In this document: one piece after another, positions 36,701 to 46,000 of the stretch
Position numbering within the stretch: the stretch's first letter is position 1
How the letters are laid out: every line of letters starts with the position of its first letter
The notes under the pieces: model-generated
Told to the model about the DNA's origin: nothing
Seen by the model: only the letters and a program-made list of their open reading frames with translations
Database searches by the model: none
DNA from: Labilibaculum antarcticum
GTDB taxonomy: Bacteria > Bacteroidota > Bacteroidia > Bacteroidales > Marinifilaceae
Assembly: GCF_002356295.1 (NCBI RefSeq)
Contig: NZ_AP018042.1
Span: 5,116,361 to 5,180,360, forward strand
Direction: 5' to 3'
DNA length: 64,000 nt
Made by a program: the position numbers and the translations under genes

Positions 36701-39205
36701 TGTTAAAGTTCCGCATTGATCTTGACTGCTCCCAACTGTAGCAGTGGTAGGTGTCTGATAGAAGTTCACAGTTATATCTGCTGTGCTTGGTGTACAAGTA
36801 CCATTGTTGATTGTCCACCTGTAAACGTAAGTTCCGTAATCAGTTGGGGTCGCAGTTGAGCTTCCTGAATTAATATCACTGAATGTGGTTGTATTTGTTC
36901 CAGGACCTGAGACTTGAGACCAAGTTCCCAGCATTGGAAGAGATACATTATTGCCTCCTAATGCTCCACTTTGAGTCGCAAGAATATCAGAACTACAAAT
37001 ATCCTGATCGAAACCAACACTTGCTGCAGTTGGTTTTTCATAGAAACTTACCGTTAATTCCGCTCGGGTTGAATCACAGGTTCCATTTCCAATTGTCCAC
37101 CTGTAAACGTAGGTTCCGTAATCAGTTGGGGTCGCAGTTGAGCTTCCTGAATTAATATCACTGAATGCTGTTGTGTTTGTGCCGGGACCTGAGACTTGGG
37201 ACCATGTTCCTGTTCCTGCAGTTGGTTCGTTTCCACCAAGACTTGTACTTGTTAGTGTAGCACATTGATTCTGATCTTCTCCAACACTCGCGATAGATGG
37301 TATTTCATAGAAATTTATCGTTAATTCCGCTCTGGTTGAATCACAATTTCCGTTTCCAATTGTCCACCTGTAAACGTAAGTTCCATAATCAGTTGGGGTC
37401 GCAGTTGAGTTTCCTGAATTAACATCACTAAATGTTGTTGTATTTGTTCCTGGACCTGAGACTTGAGACCAAGTTCCCAGCATTGGAAGAGATACATTAT
37501 TGCCTCCTAATGCTCCGCTTTGAGTCGTAATAATATCAGTACTACAAATATCCTGATCGGAACCTACACTTGCAGCAGTTGGTGTTTCATAGAAATTTAC
37601 CGTTAATTCCGCTCGGGTTGAATCACATGTTTCGTTGCCAATTGTCCACCTGTAAACGTAAGTTCCGTAATCAGTTGCAGTAGCGGTTGAAGTACCAGAA
37701 TTATTACTACTAAAAGTTGATGTGCCAGTTCCTGATATTTGCGACCATGAGCCAATTCCAACTACTGGTGTATTGCCACCCAAGCTTAAACTTGTAAGTA
37801 CATTACAATATTCTTGATCAATCCCAACACTTGCATTTGTTGGGCTGTCGTAATAACTTACCGAAATATCTGCAGTACTAGCTGGACAAGAATCATTCCT
37901 AATAGACCACTGATATAAATACTCACCTTTTACATCAACAGTTGCAGTTGCATTACCAGAATTAATATTACTAAATGTTGCAATTCCGGGACCAGAGACT
38001 TGTGACCATGTTCCAATGCCAACCGAAGGTGTGTTTCCGCTAAGAGGTTCGCTGGTTAATGTACCACAACTATTTAATGGTCCAGCAACACTTGCAATTG
38101 TTGGTTCTTCATAAAAAACCATAATAATCGTATCTTCGGCAGAACAATTACGATTTGTAACATTTAATATAAACTCATACGTACCATATTCAGTTACTGT
38201 AATTTCTGGTTTAAAGAAAGTATAATATGTAGTCGAATCAAAGACAGCTGAACTTGGTCCAGATTCTTGCCTCCACACTGGGGTACCAACACTTGGCAAT
38301 GCTGTTAAATAATCAACAAGCTTGGAACAAACTTTTTTAATTGAATCAAGCACAGCAAAAGGTGGCTGAATAAAATCAACCATAACTGTATCCGTATCAG
38401 TACATACACCATTAGTTACCTTCCATTCAAATTCATATTCCCCAATGGTTGATACTGCAACATTGGCAATAGAATCAGTATTGTTCGGACTGTATGATAT
38501 TATGCTGCCGTCTTGAGGCGCTGAAATCTCACTCCATTCACCAGATCCTGTCGCGTTAAAGGTAAAATTTAAATCACAGGACTCTCCATCGAAACCAGCA
38601 TCTGCAACTACATCTGCACAGGGACCCGAGGCACAAATTTGAAAATTCACGAGTTCATCATTTCCTTCGTCATATACTCTTATAAAGAGTATTTCATGCG
38701 GAGTTCTTCCTGTAAAATCGTCTGATTTAGTAATAGTGCTTGGATAACATCCAATTTCATATAAAGAAGTACAAGTTCCGCTGTAAACAATAAAGTTCAA
38801 TTGTCCAATCCCGCCAGAAAGAGAATTTACCTCTATTGTTATTTCACCTGAGCTAGGAACCTTTGCCGTAAACCAAACATCGCCACCATTATAATTCCCA
38901 CAACTTGGATTAGGGATTGTGCTATCAAAATCTTCACTATTTGTTGCTTCTAGATTATCATAGGATGCATATGTGCAGAGTAATTTGGTTGAAAGAGAAA
39001 TTGCATCGCAAGGTAAATCATTAATAGGTACTGGAGGTGGTGAGTTGGGAAGCGTCGCTAGTTCTGAAAAAACATCATCTTTAAAATTTTCACTAGCAGA
39101 TAATCGGCTAAATGTTCCCATTACAACCGATGCAAATAACAATAAAAAAAATACTACAAAGAGTAAAGGTCTTTTCATTGAATTATTAATTGAATTTCTC
39201 ATCAA
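30737..39205 (-). CDS. Giant Ig-like repeat surface protein with type B T9SS C-terminal domain
   Basis: The product has 2,822 residues. A signal peptide lies near the N-terminus (LLFVVFFLLLFASVVMG; M10 is an alternative start). Residues about 60-200 are a jelly-roll-like domain (GGDVWFTAKVPSSGEITIEV). The rest is about 28-30 Ig/PKD-like modules of 80-100 residues with the rhythm GTWSQVSGPG, DYGTYVYRWTI, NGTC and VNFYETP; each carries two Cys, which may form a disulfide. The last 85 residues (FIPTVITPNGDDRNEYF, LSIFNRGGVEIF, WNGLDRNGIKLP, YVVIKR) are the gliding-motility-associated C-terminal domain used for T9SS export. It is probably a surface adhesin or fibre. Modules are nearly identical at DNA level, so copy number may vary between strains and assembly collapse is possible. 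Confidence 0.9.
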   Translation of the reverse strand: MMRNSINNSMKRPLLFVVFFLLLFASVVMGTFSRLSASENFKDDVFSELATLPNSPPPVPINDLPCDAISLSTKLLCTYASYDNLEATNSEDFDSTIPNPSCGNYNGGDVWFTAKVPSSGEITIEVNSLSGGIGQLNFIVYSGTCTSLYEIGCYPSTITKSDDFTGRTPHEILFIRVYDEGNDELVNFQICASGPCADVVADAGFDGESCDLNFTFNATGSGEWSEISAPQDGSIISYSPNNTDSIANVAVSTIGEYEFEWKVTNGVCTDTDTVMVDFIQPPFAVLDSIKKVCSKLVDYLTALPSVGTPVWRQESGPSSAVFDSTTYYTFFKPEITVTEYGTYEFILNVTNRNCSAEDTIIMVFYEEPTIASVAGPLNSCGTLTSEPLSGNTPSVGIGTWSQVSGPGIATFSNINSGNATATVDVKGEYLYQWSIRNDSCPASTADISVSYYDSPTNASVGIDQEYCNVLTSLSLGGNTPVVGIGSWSQISGTGTSTFSSNNSGTSTATATDYGTYVYRWTIGNETCDSTRAELTVNFYETPTAASVGSDQDICSTDIITTQSGALGGNNVSLPMLGTWSQVSGPGTNTTTFSDVNSGNSTATPTDYGTYVYRWTIGNGNCDSTRAELTINFYEIPSIASVGEDQNQCATLTSTSLGGNEPTAGTGTWSQVSGPGTNTTAFSDINSGSSTATPTDYGTYVYRWTIGNGTCDSTRAELTVSFYEKPTAASVGFDQDICSSDILATQSGALGGNNVSLPMLGTWSQVSGPGTNTTTFSDINSGSSTATPTDYGTYVYRWTINNGTCTPSTADITVNFYQTPTTATVGSSQDQCGTLTSLGLGGNTPTAGTGSWSQFSGPGTNTTTFSDINSGISTATATDYGTYVYRWTIGNGTCASTEADITVNFYQTPTTATVGSSQDQCGTLTSTGLGGNTPVVGTGSWTQVLGTGTSTFSNDNSGTSTATATAYGTYVYRWTIGNETCDSTRAELTVNFYETPTAASVGSDQDICSPDILTTQSGALGGNNVSLPMLGTWSQESGPGTNTTTFSDINSGSSTATPTDYGTYVYRWTIGNGTCDSTRAELTVNFYKTPTAASVGSDQDICSSNILATQSGALGGNNVSLPMLGTWSQVSGPETTTFSNINSGSSTARPTAYGTYVYRWTINNGTCTPETADVSVNFYESPTTATVGSIQERCGTLTSTSLGGNTAVVGTGIWSQVSGPSTNTTTFSTINSGSSTATASDYGTYIYRWTIGNGTCTPSTADITVNFYQTPSVATVGSSQDQCGTLTSLGLGGNTPTAGTGLWSQFSGPGTNTTTFSDINSGISTATATDYGTYVYRWIIGNGTCDSTEADITVNFYQTPTTAAVGSSQDQCGTLTSTGLSGNTPVVGTGSWSQILGTGTSTFSNDNSGSSAATASDYGTYIYRWTIGNETCDSTRAELTVNFYETPSTATVGSNQDQCATLTSTSLGGNTPVVGTGTWSQESGPGSNTTTFSDINSGSSTATATDYGTYVYRWTINNGTCTPSTADITVNFYQTPTTATVGSSQDQCGTLTSLGLGGNTPTAGTGSWSQFSGPGTNTTTFSDINSGSSTATATDYGTYVYRWTIGNGTCASTEADITVNFYQTPTTATVGSSQDQCGTLTSTGLGGNTPVVGTGSWTQVLGTGTSTFSNDNSGTSTATATAYGTYVYRWTIGNETCDSTRAELTVNFYETPTAASVGSDQDICSPDILTTQSGALGGNNVSLPMLGTWSQESGPGTNTTTFSDINSGSSTATPTDYGTYVYRWTIGNGTCDSTRAELTVNFYKTPTAASVGSVQDICSSDILTTQSGALGGNNVSLPMLGTWSQVSGPGTTTFSNINSGSSTAKPTAYGTYVYRWTINNGTCTPETADVSVNFYESPTTATVGSIQERCGTLTSISLGGNTPTAGTGSWSQLSGPGTSTFSSVNSGGSTATVTNYGTYVYRWTIANETCTSSRADISVTYYQAPSLASVGVNQNICSDLSSTSLGGNTPWVGIGSWSQVSGLGTTIFSNVNFGNAIATASQPGSYIYRWTISNGSCTSNKEDIVVNFYEGPTVASAGGDQSYCDVLSSISLGANAPTIGSGSWTQISGPSSTIFSSTTSENAIATVTSYGTYLYRWTIANGICISTDDVTINFNQTPVSYAGTDDNICGGSNYAILGSTSSNGIIAWSTSGSGTFDDNTIDNPTYNFGSDESGIIKLTKTVGNLGCSSVSDDMTITFIPGPTANAGTGGNECDLDFTLSAVASVGVGTWTNTGGLGNAVFLPDANTPNATVNVDSYGTYDFTWTELSNGCTDSDNISISFFQQPVADAGVGGDECAFDYTLSAISSSGLGSWTKESGLGNISFSPNANDPKAIVTTDIYGSYKLRWTETNGSCMDYDEIIVNFYEQPIVDAGTGGGECDLDFIFNAIPSVGSGKWTQVSGPGTSSFFPNSSLSASTVTVSNFGSYQFLWTETNGNCTDSEIIDVDFYDQPVAIIGNGGNMCGLSFSLTATPSVGNGTWTKISGSGNASFSPNSNSANSVVTVDAYDTYSFRWTEDNGSCTASDEIIVNFYEQPIANSGFGGDQCGLEYSLSAIPSAGLGVWQKISGNGNVAFTPNANSPDATVTVDAYDSYQFMWTEISGECSDNDIVNIIFQEQPIANAGLDINMVFADQVQLNAVLSTDGTGEWTVISGNANLFDRFSPNTFLDKLGLGENILLWTETNQFCNDSDEIKLAVDKLFIPTVITPNGDDRNEYFIIRGSDNLSDIQLSIFNRGGVEIFTDKNYKNNWNGLDRNGIKLPMDTYFYVIKLKTNKVFKGYVVIKR
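33470..34745 (-). repeat. Duplicated five-module block, copy 2 (modules about 14-18)
   Basis: This stretch of the giant gene is almost identical to 35618-36893 at a constant offset of 2,148 bp (716 codons, exactly eight modules). For example, the anchor words starting at 33481 and 33961 recur at 35629 and 36109. Outside these limits the modules differ, so this is a recent internal duplication. Confidence 0.85.
35618..36893 (-). repeat. Duplicated five-module block, copy 1 (modules about 6-10)
   Basis: Partner of the block at 33470-34745, shifted by 2,148 bp. Only scattered codon differences separate the two, including small ones such as GSIQERC followed by TSTSLGG versus TSISLGG at the boundary. 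Confidence 0.85.
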
Positions 39206-39600
39206 TATTTTCTCTCGAAAATGAATGTATTAAAAATACACATAATAACCTTGGGTACACAGATCAATAATTATTATTTAAACCTAGCACATAAGTAATA
39301 AAAATGGATCTAATGAACTGTTTAATAATACAATATCATTTTACATCATACGGTTCACTATCCCTAAAGTTCGTTTAGCATGACCATTTATTCCACTAAA
39401 CGCTACTTTTCTGCATTAAAAATAAAGAAAACATTCGTAACAGCAAGTCTTTGGACCTACAGGTAAATAAATTAGCTTCTGCAATCAAGATTACAGAAGC
39501 TAATTTCTTAAATAGACTGTCCATTTTTCAATTATATAATATGTGATCTCAGTTAAAGAATAATACTAAGCAATAATATAAGTTGAAAAAGATGTTTAAT
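39206..39600. other. Intergenic region, 395 bp
   Basis: No coding frame. It holds the upstream region of the giant gene (AT-rich; only a one-mismatch -7 box, TAGGTTTA) and the terminator of the permease genes at 39469-39506. Confidence 0.5.
39469..39506 (-). terminator. Terminator after the permease pair
   Basis: A 13-bp perfect inverted repeat (39469-39481 with 39494-39506, core TTAGCTTCTG/CAGAAGCTAA) with a 12-nt loop. The tail on the minus strand is TTTATTTA, so it is moderate rather than strong. Confidence 0.65.
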
Positions 39601-40863
39601 TTATTCATCACGGATTGCTTCAATAGGACGAACTTCCATGGCACGTTTCGCAGGTATTATGCCAGCAAAAATCCCTGCGAAAATTAAAATTACCAGAGCA
39701 ATCATTGCCACATTAAAATCGACTTCTGGATTTGTGAACATGGAATTATCACCTCCACCACTCTCAAGTGCTTTATTTAAAAGTTCCAATATAATTACGC
39801 CAAAAACAAGCCCAAACCATCCTGCAATAGCTGTCAATACAACCGATTCGGTTAATATAGAACTTATTATCATTGATGGTGAAGCACCTAACGCTCTCTG
39901 TATTCCGATTTCTTTGGTTCGCTTTTTCACTATAAAAAGCATAATATTGCTTACACCAATAATACCGGCAATAAGGGTTCCAATACCAACGATCCAGATT
40001 AATCCTGCTATACCCATAAACAGATTGTTGATTTTAATAAATTCCTTTTCTACATTCTCGCTGCCAATAGCCCGATCATCGTCGGGATGAACTGAGTGAC
40101 GCCTTTTAAGTAAAGCCTTAACTTTCTCTTCTACAAAGGTTGCAGTGTACTCATCTTTTGAGGTAATTGAATAATGACCTACTCTGTTCCCATAATTATA
40201 TGTTTTTTGAAGAGTAGTAAAAGGAATAAAAATACATTGATCCTGCCATTCTCCCCATCCCTGATTATGCATGGATTTAAATGTTCCAACTACCTGAAAA
40301 AAAACTCCGTTCAATTTGATGTATTCCCCTATTGGATCTTCGTCTTTTTCGAACAAAACCTCAATAACCCGATCGCCAATTACAGCAACTTTCCTCGTAT
40401 CATTAATGTCAACCTGATTCAAAAACCGACCATCAGTTATGGTTACCGGATCGATTAAATTTACGTCGGGAACATCACCTAGAATACTAAAAGCTCCAGT
40501 TTTCAAACCTCTTATAACATTATTATCGCCATCGCCACCACGAGCTTGAATTCTGGGTGCCAACAGTTTTACTTCAGGGATATTGTCCAAAATAGCCTTC
40601 GTATCTTGATTTGTAAAATGATACCTGCGACCCTGCTTGTATCCTTTGTAGGGTTTGCTTGTTGGTTGGGTCCAAATAAAGACTGAATTTGTTGCAAAAT
40701 CCCCCATCCCATTATAAACACCATTTTCAAGTCCTTTCCCTGAACCCAGCATGATGATAAGCATGAAGATTCCCCAAAAAACGCCAAATGCTGTTAAAAA
40801 GGTTCTTAATTTATTGCTTTTAAGAGCCATGTATACTTCTGTCCATCTATCCCTATCAAACAT
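39601..40863 (-). CDS. MacB-type ABC transporter permease (FtsX family), copy 2
   Basis: This 420-residue permease has TM1 near residues 20-42 (LRTFLTAFGVFWGIFMLIIMLGSG), a large periplasmic MacB_PCD domain (about 45-270), then three C-terminal helices of the FtsX type (LIAGIIGVSNIMLFIVKKRTKEIGIQRALGASP, VLTAIAGWFGLVFGVIILELL, IALVILIFAGIFAGIIPAKRA). The KEIGIQRALGA and IPAKRAMEVRPIEAIR motifs are family signatures. It lacks an ATPase domain, and no ATP-binding gene is beside it. MacB systems work in outward movement of peptides, lipids or small molecules. It is the second gene of a two-permease unit. Confidence 0.88.
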   Translation of the reverse strand: MFDRDRWTEVYMALKSNKLRTFLTAFGVFWGIFMLIIMLGSGKGLENGVYNGMGDFATNSVFIWTQPTSKPYKGYKQGRRYHFTNQDTKAILDNIPEVKLLAPRIQARGGDGDNNVIRGLKTGAFSILGDVPDVNLIDPVTITDGRFLNQVDINDTRKVAVIGDRVIEVLFEKDEDPIGEYIKLNGVFFQVVGTFKSMHNQGWGEWQDQCIFIPFTTLQKTYNYGNRVGHYSITSKDEYTATFVEEKVKALLKRRHSVHPDDDRAIGSENVEKEFIKINNLFMGIAGLIWIVGIGTLIAGIIGVSNIMLFIVKKRTKEIGIQRALGASPSMIISSILTESVVLTAIAGWFGLVFGVIILELLNKALESGGGDNSMFTNPEVDFNVAMIALVILIFAGIFAGIIPAKRAMEVRPIEAIRDE

Positions 40864-40889
40864 CCTGTTATAATTTTCAGATTAGTATT

Positions 40890-42116
40890 TTATTCGTGAG
40901 CCAAAGCCTCTATCGGCATTACTTTAGCGGCTTTCCATGCAGGAAAAAAACCAGCCAGTAATCCGGCAAAAACCAACACTAAAGTTGCCTGTATGCCAAC
41001 ACTTAAATCAACCGAAGGATTCATGAAAAATTCTATTTGGGTATGTGGTGCCAGCACTTCCAAAAGTATTACCCCTAGAACCAAGCCAATATATCCGGCT
41101 GCGCTGGTAATTAGAACAGATTCTAATAATACCAAACTAACGATTGAACTTGGTGTAGCTCCTAAGGCTTTACGGATACCAATTTCCTTGGTGCGCTCTC
41201 GAACTACAATAATCATGATATTGCTTACACCTACAATCCCTGCAATAATCGTAAATACACCTATGATCCACACAAAAATTCGAATTCCGGAAAATAAGGC
41301 CATGGTTCGTTGATAGTTTTCCATATTATTATTAATCCACATAGCTCTTCTGTCTGTAATGTCAAATTTATGCCGGGAAGCAAATGATTTTCTTAATTGT
41401 TGCTCCATCGCTTGAAGAGACTCAATATCGGGTGTATTTGTCGTGAATGACATATTTGATATGCGATTTGCTCCATTGAATACTTTTTGAGCTGTCGAAA
41501 TAGGAACGTATACGCGTTGTAAATCTCTTTCAGAATAATCTGTAAAAACACCAATTACCTGAAATGGAATTCCATTTATTTTCACGTATTTGCCTATGGG
41601 CTCTTCTCTTTTGAACAAGGCTTCTTCAACTACCGTGCTTATGGCTACCACCTTTCTAAAATTCTTGACATCTATATCGTTCAAGAATCGTCCTTTTAGG
41701 TTCGAAGTACTTTCTAAGGTCTCTGTATCTGGGTGAACAGCAATGATATTGTAATTAACGAATTCTGTTTTATAGGAGATTTGACTATTTCTGAAAATGC
41801 TATACCTAGAACTTATTTTATCTACATCTAAGCCGGAATCTTTTGTTTTTTGATAGTCTTCATTGGTAAATTGAATTCGTCGACCAGCTTTCATACCATT
41901 AAATGGAATACTAGTTCTGCCACTATAAATCCAAAGACTATTTACAGCATCTGCCTGAAATTGATTCAAAACACCATTTTGAAGACCATTCCCTGACCCT
42001 AATAGAATGATTAACATGAATATACCCCAGGAAACACTGAAACCTGTAAGAATAGTTCGTAGTTTGTTTTTTCGAATGGTTTCAAAAATTTCTTGCCACT
42101 TATCAAGATCAAACAT
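40890..42116 (-). CDS. MacB-type ABC transporter permease (FtsX family), copy 1
   Basis: A paralogue of the next gene. I place the start at the ATG at 42114-42116, giving MFDLDKWQEIFETIRKNKL, because the sister protein begins MFDRDRWTEVYMALKSNKL. The frame is open for 14 more codons upstream, but that extension has no counterpart. Layout: TM1 (LRTILTGFSVSWGIFMLIILLGSG), MacB_PCD periplasmic domain, then FtsX helices with RTKEIGIRKALGATPSSIV and a C-terminal FPAWKAAKVMPIEALAHE. It is 26 nt from its partner. The two probably form a heterodimer served by an ATPase and an adaptor encoded elsewhere. Confidence 0.87.
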   Translation of the reverse strand: MFDLDKWQEIFETIRKNKLRTILTGFSVSWGIFMLIILLGSGNGLQNGVLNQFQADAVNSLWIYSGRTSIPFNGMKAGRRIQFTNEDYQKTKDSGLDVDKISSRYSIFRNSQISYKTEFVNYNIIAVHPDTETLESTSNLKGRFLNDIDVKNFRKVVAISTVVEEALFKREEPIGKYVKINGIPFQVIGVFTDYSERDLQRVYVPISTAQKVFNGANRISNMSFTTNTPDIESLQAMEQQLRKSFASRHKFDITDRRAMWINNNMENYQRTMALFSGIRIFVWIIGVFTIIAGIVGVSNIMIIVVRERTKEIGIRKALGATPSSIVSLVLLESVLITSAAGYIGLVLGVILLEVLAPHTQIEFFMNPSVDLSVGIQATLVLVFAGLLAGFFPAWKAAKVMPIEALAHE

Positions 42117-42515
42117 GATTTCTTTATTTAGAATTTCACAACTATAATATAGACGCACGAAGCATCCTTAACGTTACAATTGTGATGTCCTAAAATTTTG
42201 GTGGTATTTAATAACTGGAGGTTTTCTTACTTGCAAGTTAAAGAAAGATTTCAAAGAAATCAATACTTACAAAAATAAAAGCTAAGCGATATATTATAGA
42301 ATAAACAGATTGGATTCTTTCATCGTCTTAGTTGTTCTTTTAATCTTATTTAACGTTCATTAGGAGCTATTAACCACTGTTTGCCTTATCTTTAGGGTAT
42401 AGATTAGAAATAAGAAAAAGTAGTTTTATCATAGATTTAGATTAAGGTTAAAAATTAGTTTTAAAAGGATCAGTTGGTTGCTGATTCTTTTTTTTGTGTC
42501 AAAATTCCTTTTCAT
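42117..42515. other. Intergenic region, 399 bp, no gene seen
   Basis: There is no coding frame. It carries the permease promoter (not clearly recognisable) and the terminator at 42465-42495. Confidence 0.4.
42465..42495. terminator. Terminator-like hairpin between thioesterase and permease genes
   Basis: Stem AAGGATCAG (42465-42473) with CTGATTCTT (42481-42489), one G-U pair, loop TTGGTTG. T8 follows on the plus strand and CTTTTAAAAC on the minus strand. On the minus strand it would end the thioesterase transcript. The longer U-run is on the plus strand, where no gene is seen upstream. Confidence 0.6.
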
Positions 42516-42920
42516 CTAAACCAGATATTCAGCAAACAGTTCATCAAAAACTTCGCCTTTGGAGAGGCGTCCATTTACCAGGCATATTGTATAAACTTTC
42601 CCCTTTGCACAAAGTTTATTATCTGATAATCGATAAATGTCTTCATTAAACACCAACTTCACTCCTTCCCGCTCAATATTTAAGCGTACCTCAAATTCAT
42701 CGCCACTAGTTAATGATGTTTTATAATCTATCTCAATTCTCGAAACCATAGCATCTGTTCCCTGCTCGTGTAATGCCTTAAAGTTATTTCCAATCGATTC
42801 TAAAAATTCATGTCGTGCATGCTCCAAATAATTTTGATACACAGAGTTATTCACAACTCCCTGAATGTCGCACTCGTAATCGCGGACTTTAAATACTAAA
42901 GTAAATATATAGTTCTTCAT
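42516..42920 (-). CDS. Acyl-CoA thioesterase, 4HBT/YbgC-like
   Basis: This 134-residue single hot-dog-fold protein has the 4HBT marks: VRDYECDIQGVVNNSVYQNYLEHARHEFL with the catalytic Asp-containing segment, and IEIDYKTSLTSGDEF and VFNEDIYRL in the later strands. It should hydrolyse acyl-CoA or acyl-ACP in the cytosol; the chain preference cannot be read from sequence. It follows the carB terminator and looks monocistronic. Confidence 0.82.
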   Translation of the reverse strand: MKNYIFTLVFKVRDYECDIQGVVNNSVYQNYLEHARHEFLESIGNNFKALHEQGTDAMVSRIEIDYKTSLTSGDEFEVRLNIEREGVKLVFNEDIYRLSDNKLCAKGKVYTICLVNGRLSKGEVFDELFAEYLV

Positions 42921-42965
42921 TAATTATTCGTATTTGAAAGCTTAAAGCTAAATAAATTTGATGAA

Positions 42966-43001
42966 TAAAAAGACCTGATAGGCTTCCATTCCTATCAGGT
43001 C
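42966..43001 (-). terminator. Intrinsic terminator of the arg-car operon
   Basis: An 11-bp perfect stem (42972-42982 with 42991-43001, GACCTGATAGG/CCTATCAGGTC), 8-nt loop, then T5 on the minus strand, 36 nt after the carB stop. Confidence 0.9.
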
Positions 43002-43037
43002 AATTTAAATATCTACAGCATTACAAGTAATACATTT

Positions 43038-46000
43038 TTACCAATCCTGCTTTTTATCTACGTAATCGCTAAAGCTTTCTATTCCTAAATCTTCTATTGA
43101 TTTTTTACAGAATGAATAGATGAAGGCTGATGCCAAACGAGCATTGGTTACCAATGGAATGTTCAAGTCAATTGCAGTTCTTCTGATTAAATAATCATTA
43201 TTCAACTCCGTTTTACTTAAGTTCTTTGGTATGTTAATAACCAAATCAACCTTACGCTCTTTAATTAAATTATGAGCAGTTATTGCAACATCTTCATCAG
43301 GCCAACCTACACTTTCGATGGTAACACCGTTCTCTTCCAAGAATTTTGCAGTACCTCTTGTACCATACAATTTATGTCCTCTTTCTTCGAGCATTTTAGC
43401 GCTTTTCAAAAGCTCTATTTTTGAGCGAATAGGACCACTGCTAATTAATATTGCACTCTTCGGTATTCTGTAACCAACAGATAACATGGCTTTTAGTATT
43501 GCATCGTAGTAGTCTGATCCAATACAGCCAACTTCACCTGTCGAAGACATATCTACACCCAAAACAGGATCTGCTTTCGAGAGTCTTGAAAAGGAAAATT
43601 GAGATGCTTTTATTCCAATATGCTCCAACTCAAACATTGATGGCAAATTGTTTGGAATAGGAACATCTAACATTGCTTGAGTGGCAACTTCAATAAAATT
43701 AAAGTCCATAACTTTTGATACAAACGGAAAACTTCTACTTGCACGCAGGTTACACTCGATCACTTTAATGTCATTATCTTTTGCCAGCAACTGCATATTA
43801 AATGGCCCGGTAATATTAAGTGATTTTGCTATTTTAGCTGCAATCTTACGAATTCTGCGAATGGTTTCGAAGTACAATTTTTGCGGAGGAAAAACTAAAG
43901 TAGCATCTCCGGAATGAACTCCGGCAAACTCTACGTGTTCCGATATCGCATCAATTATTATTTCACCATTTTTAGCTACACCATCGAATTCAATCTCTTT
44001 GGCTTCCTGAATAAATTCACTAACTACAACAGGATATTGCTTTGATATCAAAGCGGCTAAATCGAGGAAATGACCTAATTCATCGTGATTCGAAACCACG
44101 TTCATTGCAGCTCCTGAAAGCACGTAACTTGGTCGTATCAAAACAGGAAAGCCTACTTCATCAATAAAGTCATTAATTGCCTCTTTGCTTGTTAGCTCAT
44201 TCCATCTGGGCTGATCAATCTTCAATTCATCAAGCATGGAAGAAAAAGTCTGACGATTTTCAGCTCTATCAATCGATTCTGGAGACGTTCCTAAAACTTT
44301 TACATCTGCTTTGTGCAAACGCATTGCTAAGTTCTGAGGAATCTGTCCTCCTACCGATACAATAACACCACGAGGCGATTCTAAATCGATGATATCCAAT
44401 ACTCTTTCGAAAGAAAGTTCATCAAAGTACAAACGATCACACACATCGTAATCAGTACTTACTGTTTCCGGATTATAATTGATCATTACAGATCGCAAAC
44501 CTTCTTTATTTACTGCATTTAGTGCATTTACACTACACCAGTCAAATTCAACTGAAGACCCTATTCGATAGGCTCCTGAACCCAATACGATAACCGATTG
44601 ATTATCGTCGACATAAGTGATGTCATTTTCATCACCACTATAGGTTAAATAAACGTAGTTCGTTTGTGCGGGATACTCTGCAGCAAGTGTATCAATTTGC
44701 TTCACTACAGGAACAATCCCTTTTGCTTTACGATGTTTTCTCACCTGTAATAATTCCGATTCCATATCGGTTCTTTCAGGTTTTAAAACAAATCGTGCTA
44801 ACTGGAAATCAGAAAAGCCATATACTTTTGATGCCTTAAGTAACGCATCAGGTAATTCCTGTAAGTTATTGTATTTCTGAAGATCCCATTTCAATTTTGT
44901 AATGTGTTCCAGCTTACTTAGGAACCACTTATCAATTTTGGTCAGGTTATGTATTTTGTCAATCGAATATCCTTGCTCAAAAGCTTGCGCGATAGAGAAA
45001 ATACGCATATCTGTTGGATGACTTAGTTCACGGTCAACATCCTCGAATTTTGAATGAACATTCCCAACAAATCCGTGCATTCCCTGGCCAATCATACGTA
45101 AACCTTTTTGAATGGCTTCCTCGAAGTTACGACCAACAGCCATTACTTCTCCTACACTCTTCATGCTGGAACCAATCTCTTTGGTTACGCCTTCAAACTT
45201 GTTTAAATCCCAACGAGGAATTTTACAAACTACGTAATCTAAAGCAGGTTCGAAACAAGCTGTTGTTGTTTTTGTTACAGCATTCTTAAGCTCGTGCAAA
45301 GCATAACCCAAACCAAGTTTAGCTGCAATGAAGGCCAAAGGATAACCTGTTGCTTTTGAAGCCAATGCAGATGATCTTGATAAACGGGCATTTACCTCAA
45401 TTACACGATAATCTTCCGAATTAGGATCAAGAGCATACTGAACGTTACACTCTCCAACAACACCAAAGTGACGAATAATCTTAATTGCTAAAGATCTTAG
45501 TTTGTGGTACTCCGAATTGGTTAGTGTTTGCGAAGGAGCAATAACGATACTCTCACCCGTATGAATTCCAAGAGGATCAAAGTTTTCCATATTACAAACT
45601 GTGATACAGTTATCATATGCATCTCGTACTACTTCGTACTCTACTTCCTTCCAGCCCTTTAGAGATTCCTCAACTAATATTTGACCTGAATAGGATAAAG
45701 CATTTTCAGCCAATTTCTCCAATTCATCCATATTCGAACAAAATCCACTTCCTTGTCCTCCTAAGGTAAAGGCTGCACGAATAATAATTGGGAAACCAAG
45801 TTTTCCAGCAGCTTTTAATGCTTCAGGAACCGATCCTACAGCGAATGACTGTGGCGTTTTTACATCGATTCCTCGAAGTTCGTTGGCAAATATCTCTCTG
45901 TCTTCAGTTTTGATAATGGCCTCGATTGGAGTACCCAAAACTTGAAGGTTGTATTTCTTTAATAATCCGGCATTAAATAGTTCAACACCACAGTTTAATG

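Noticed and set aside
33470-36893. CRISPR-like regular repetition
   Set aside because: The repetition is in-frame protein module repetition of about 270 bp units, with no short direct repeats and spacers.
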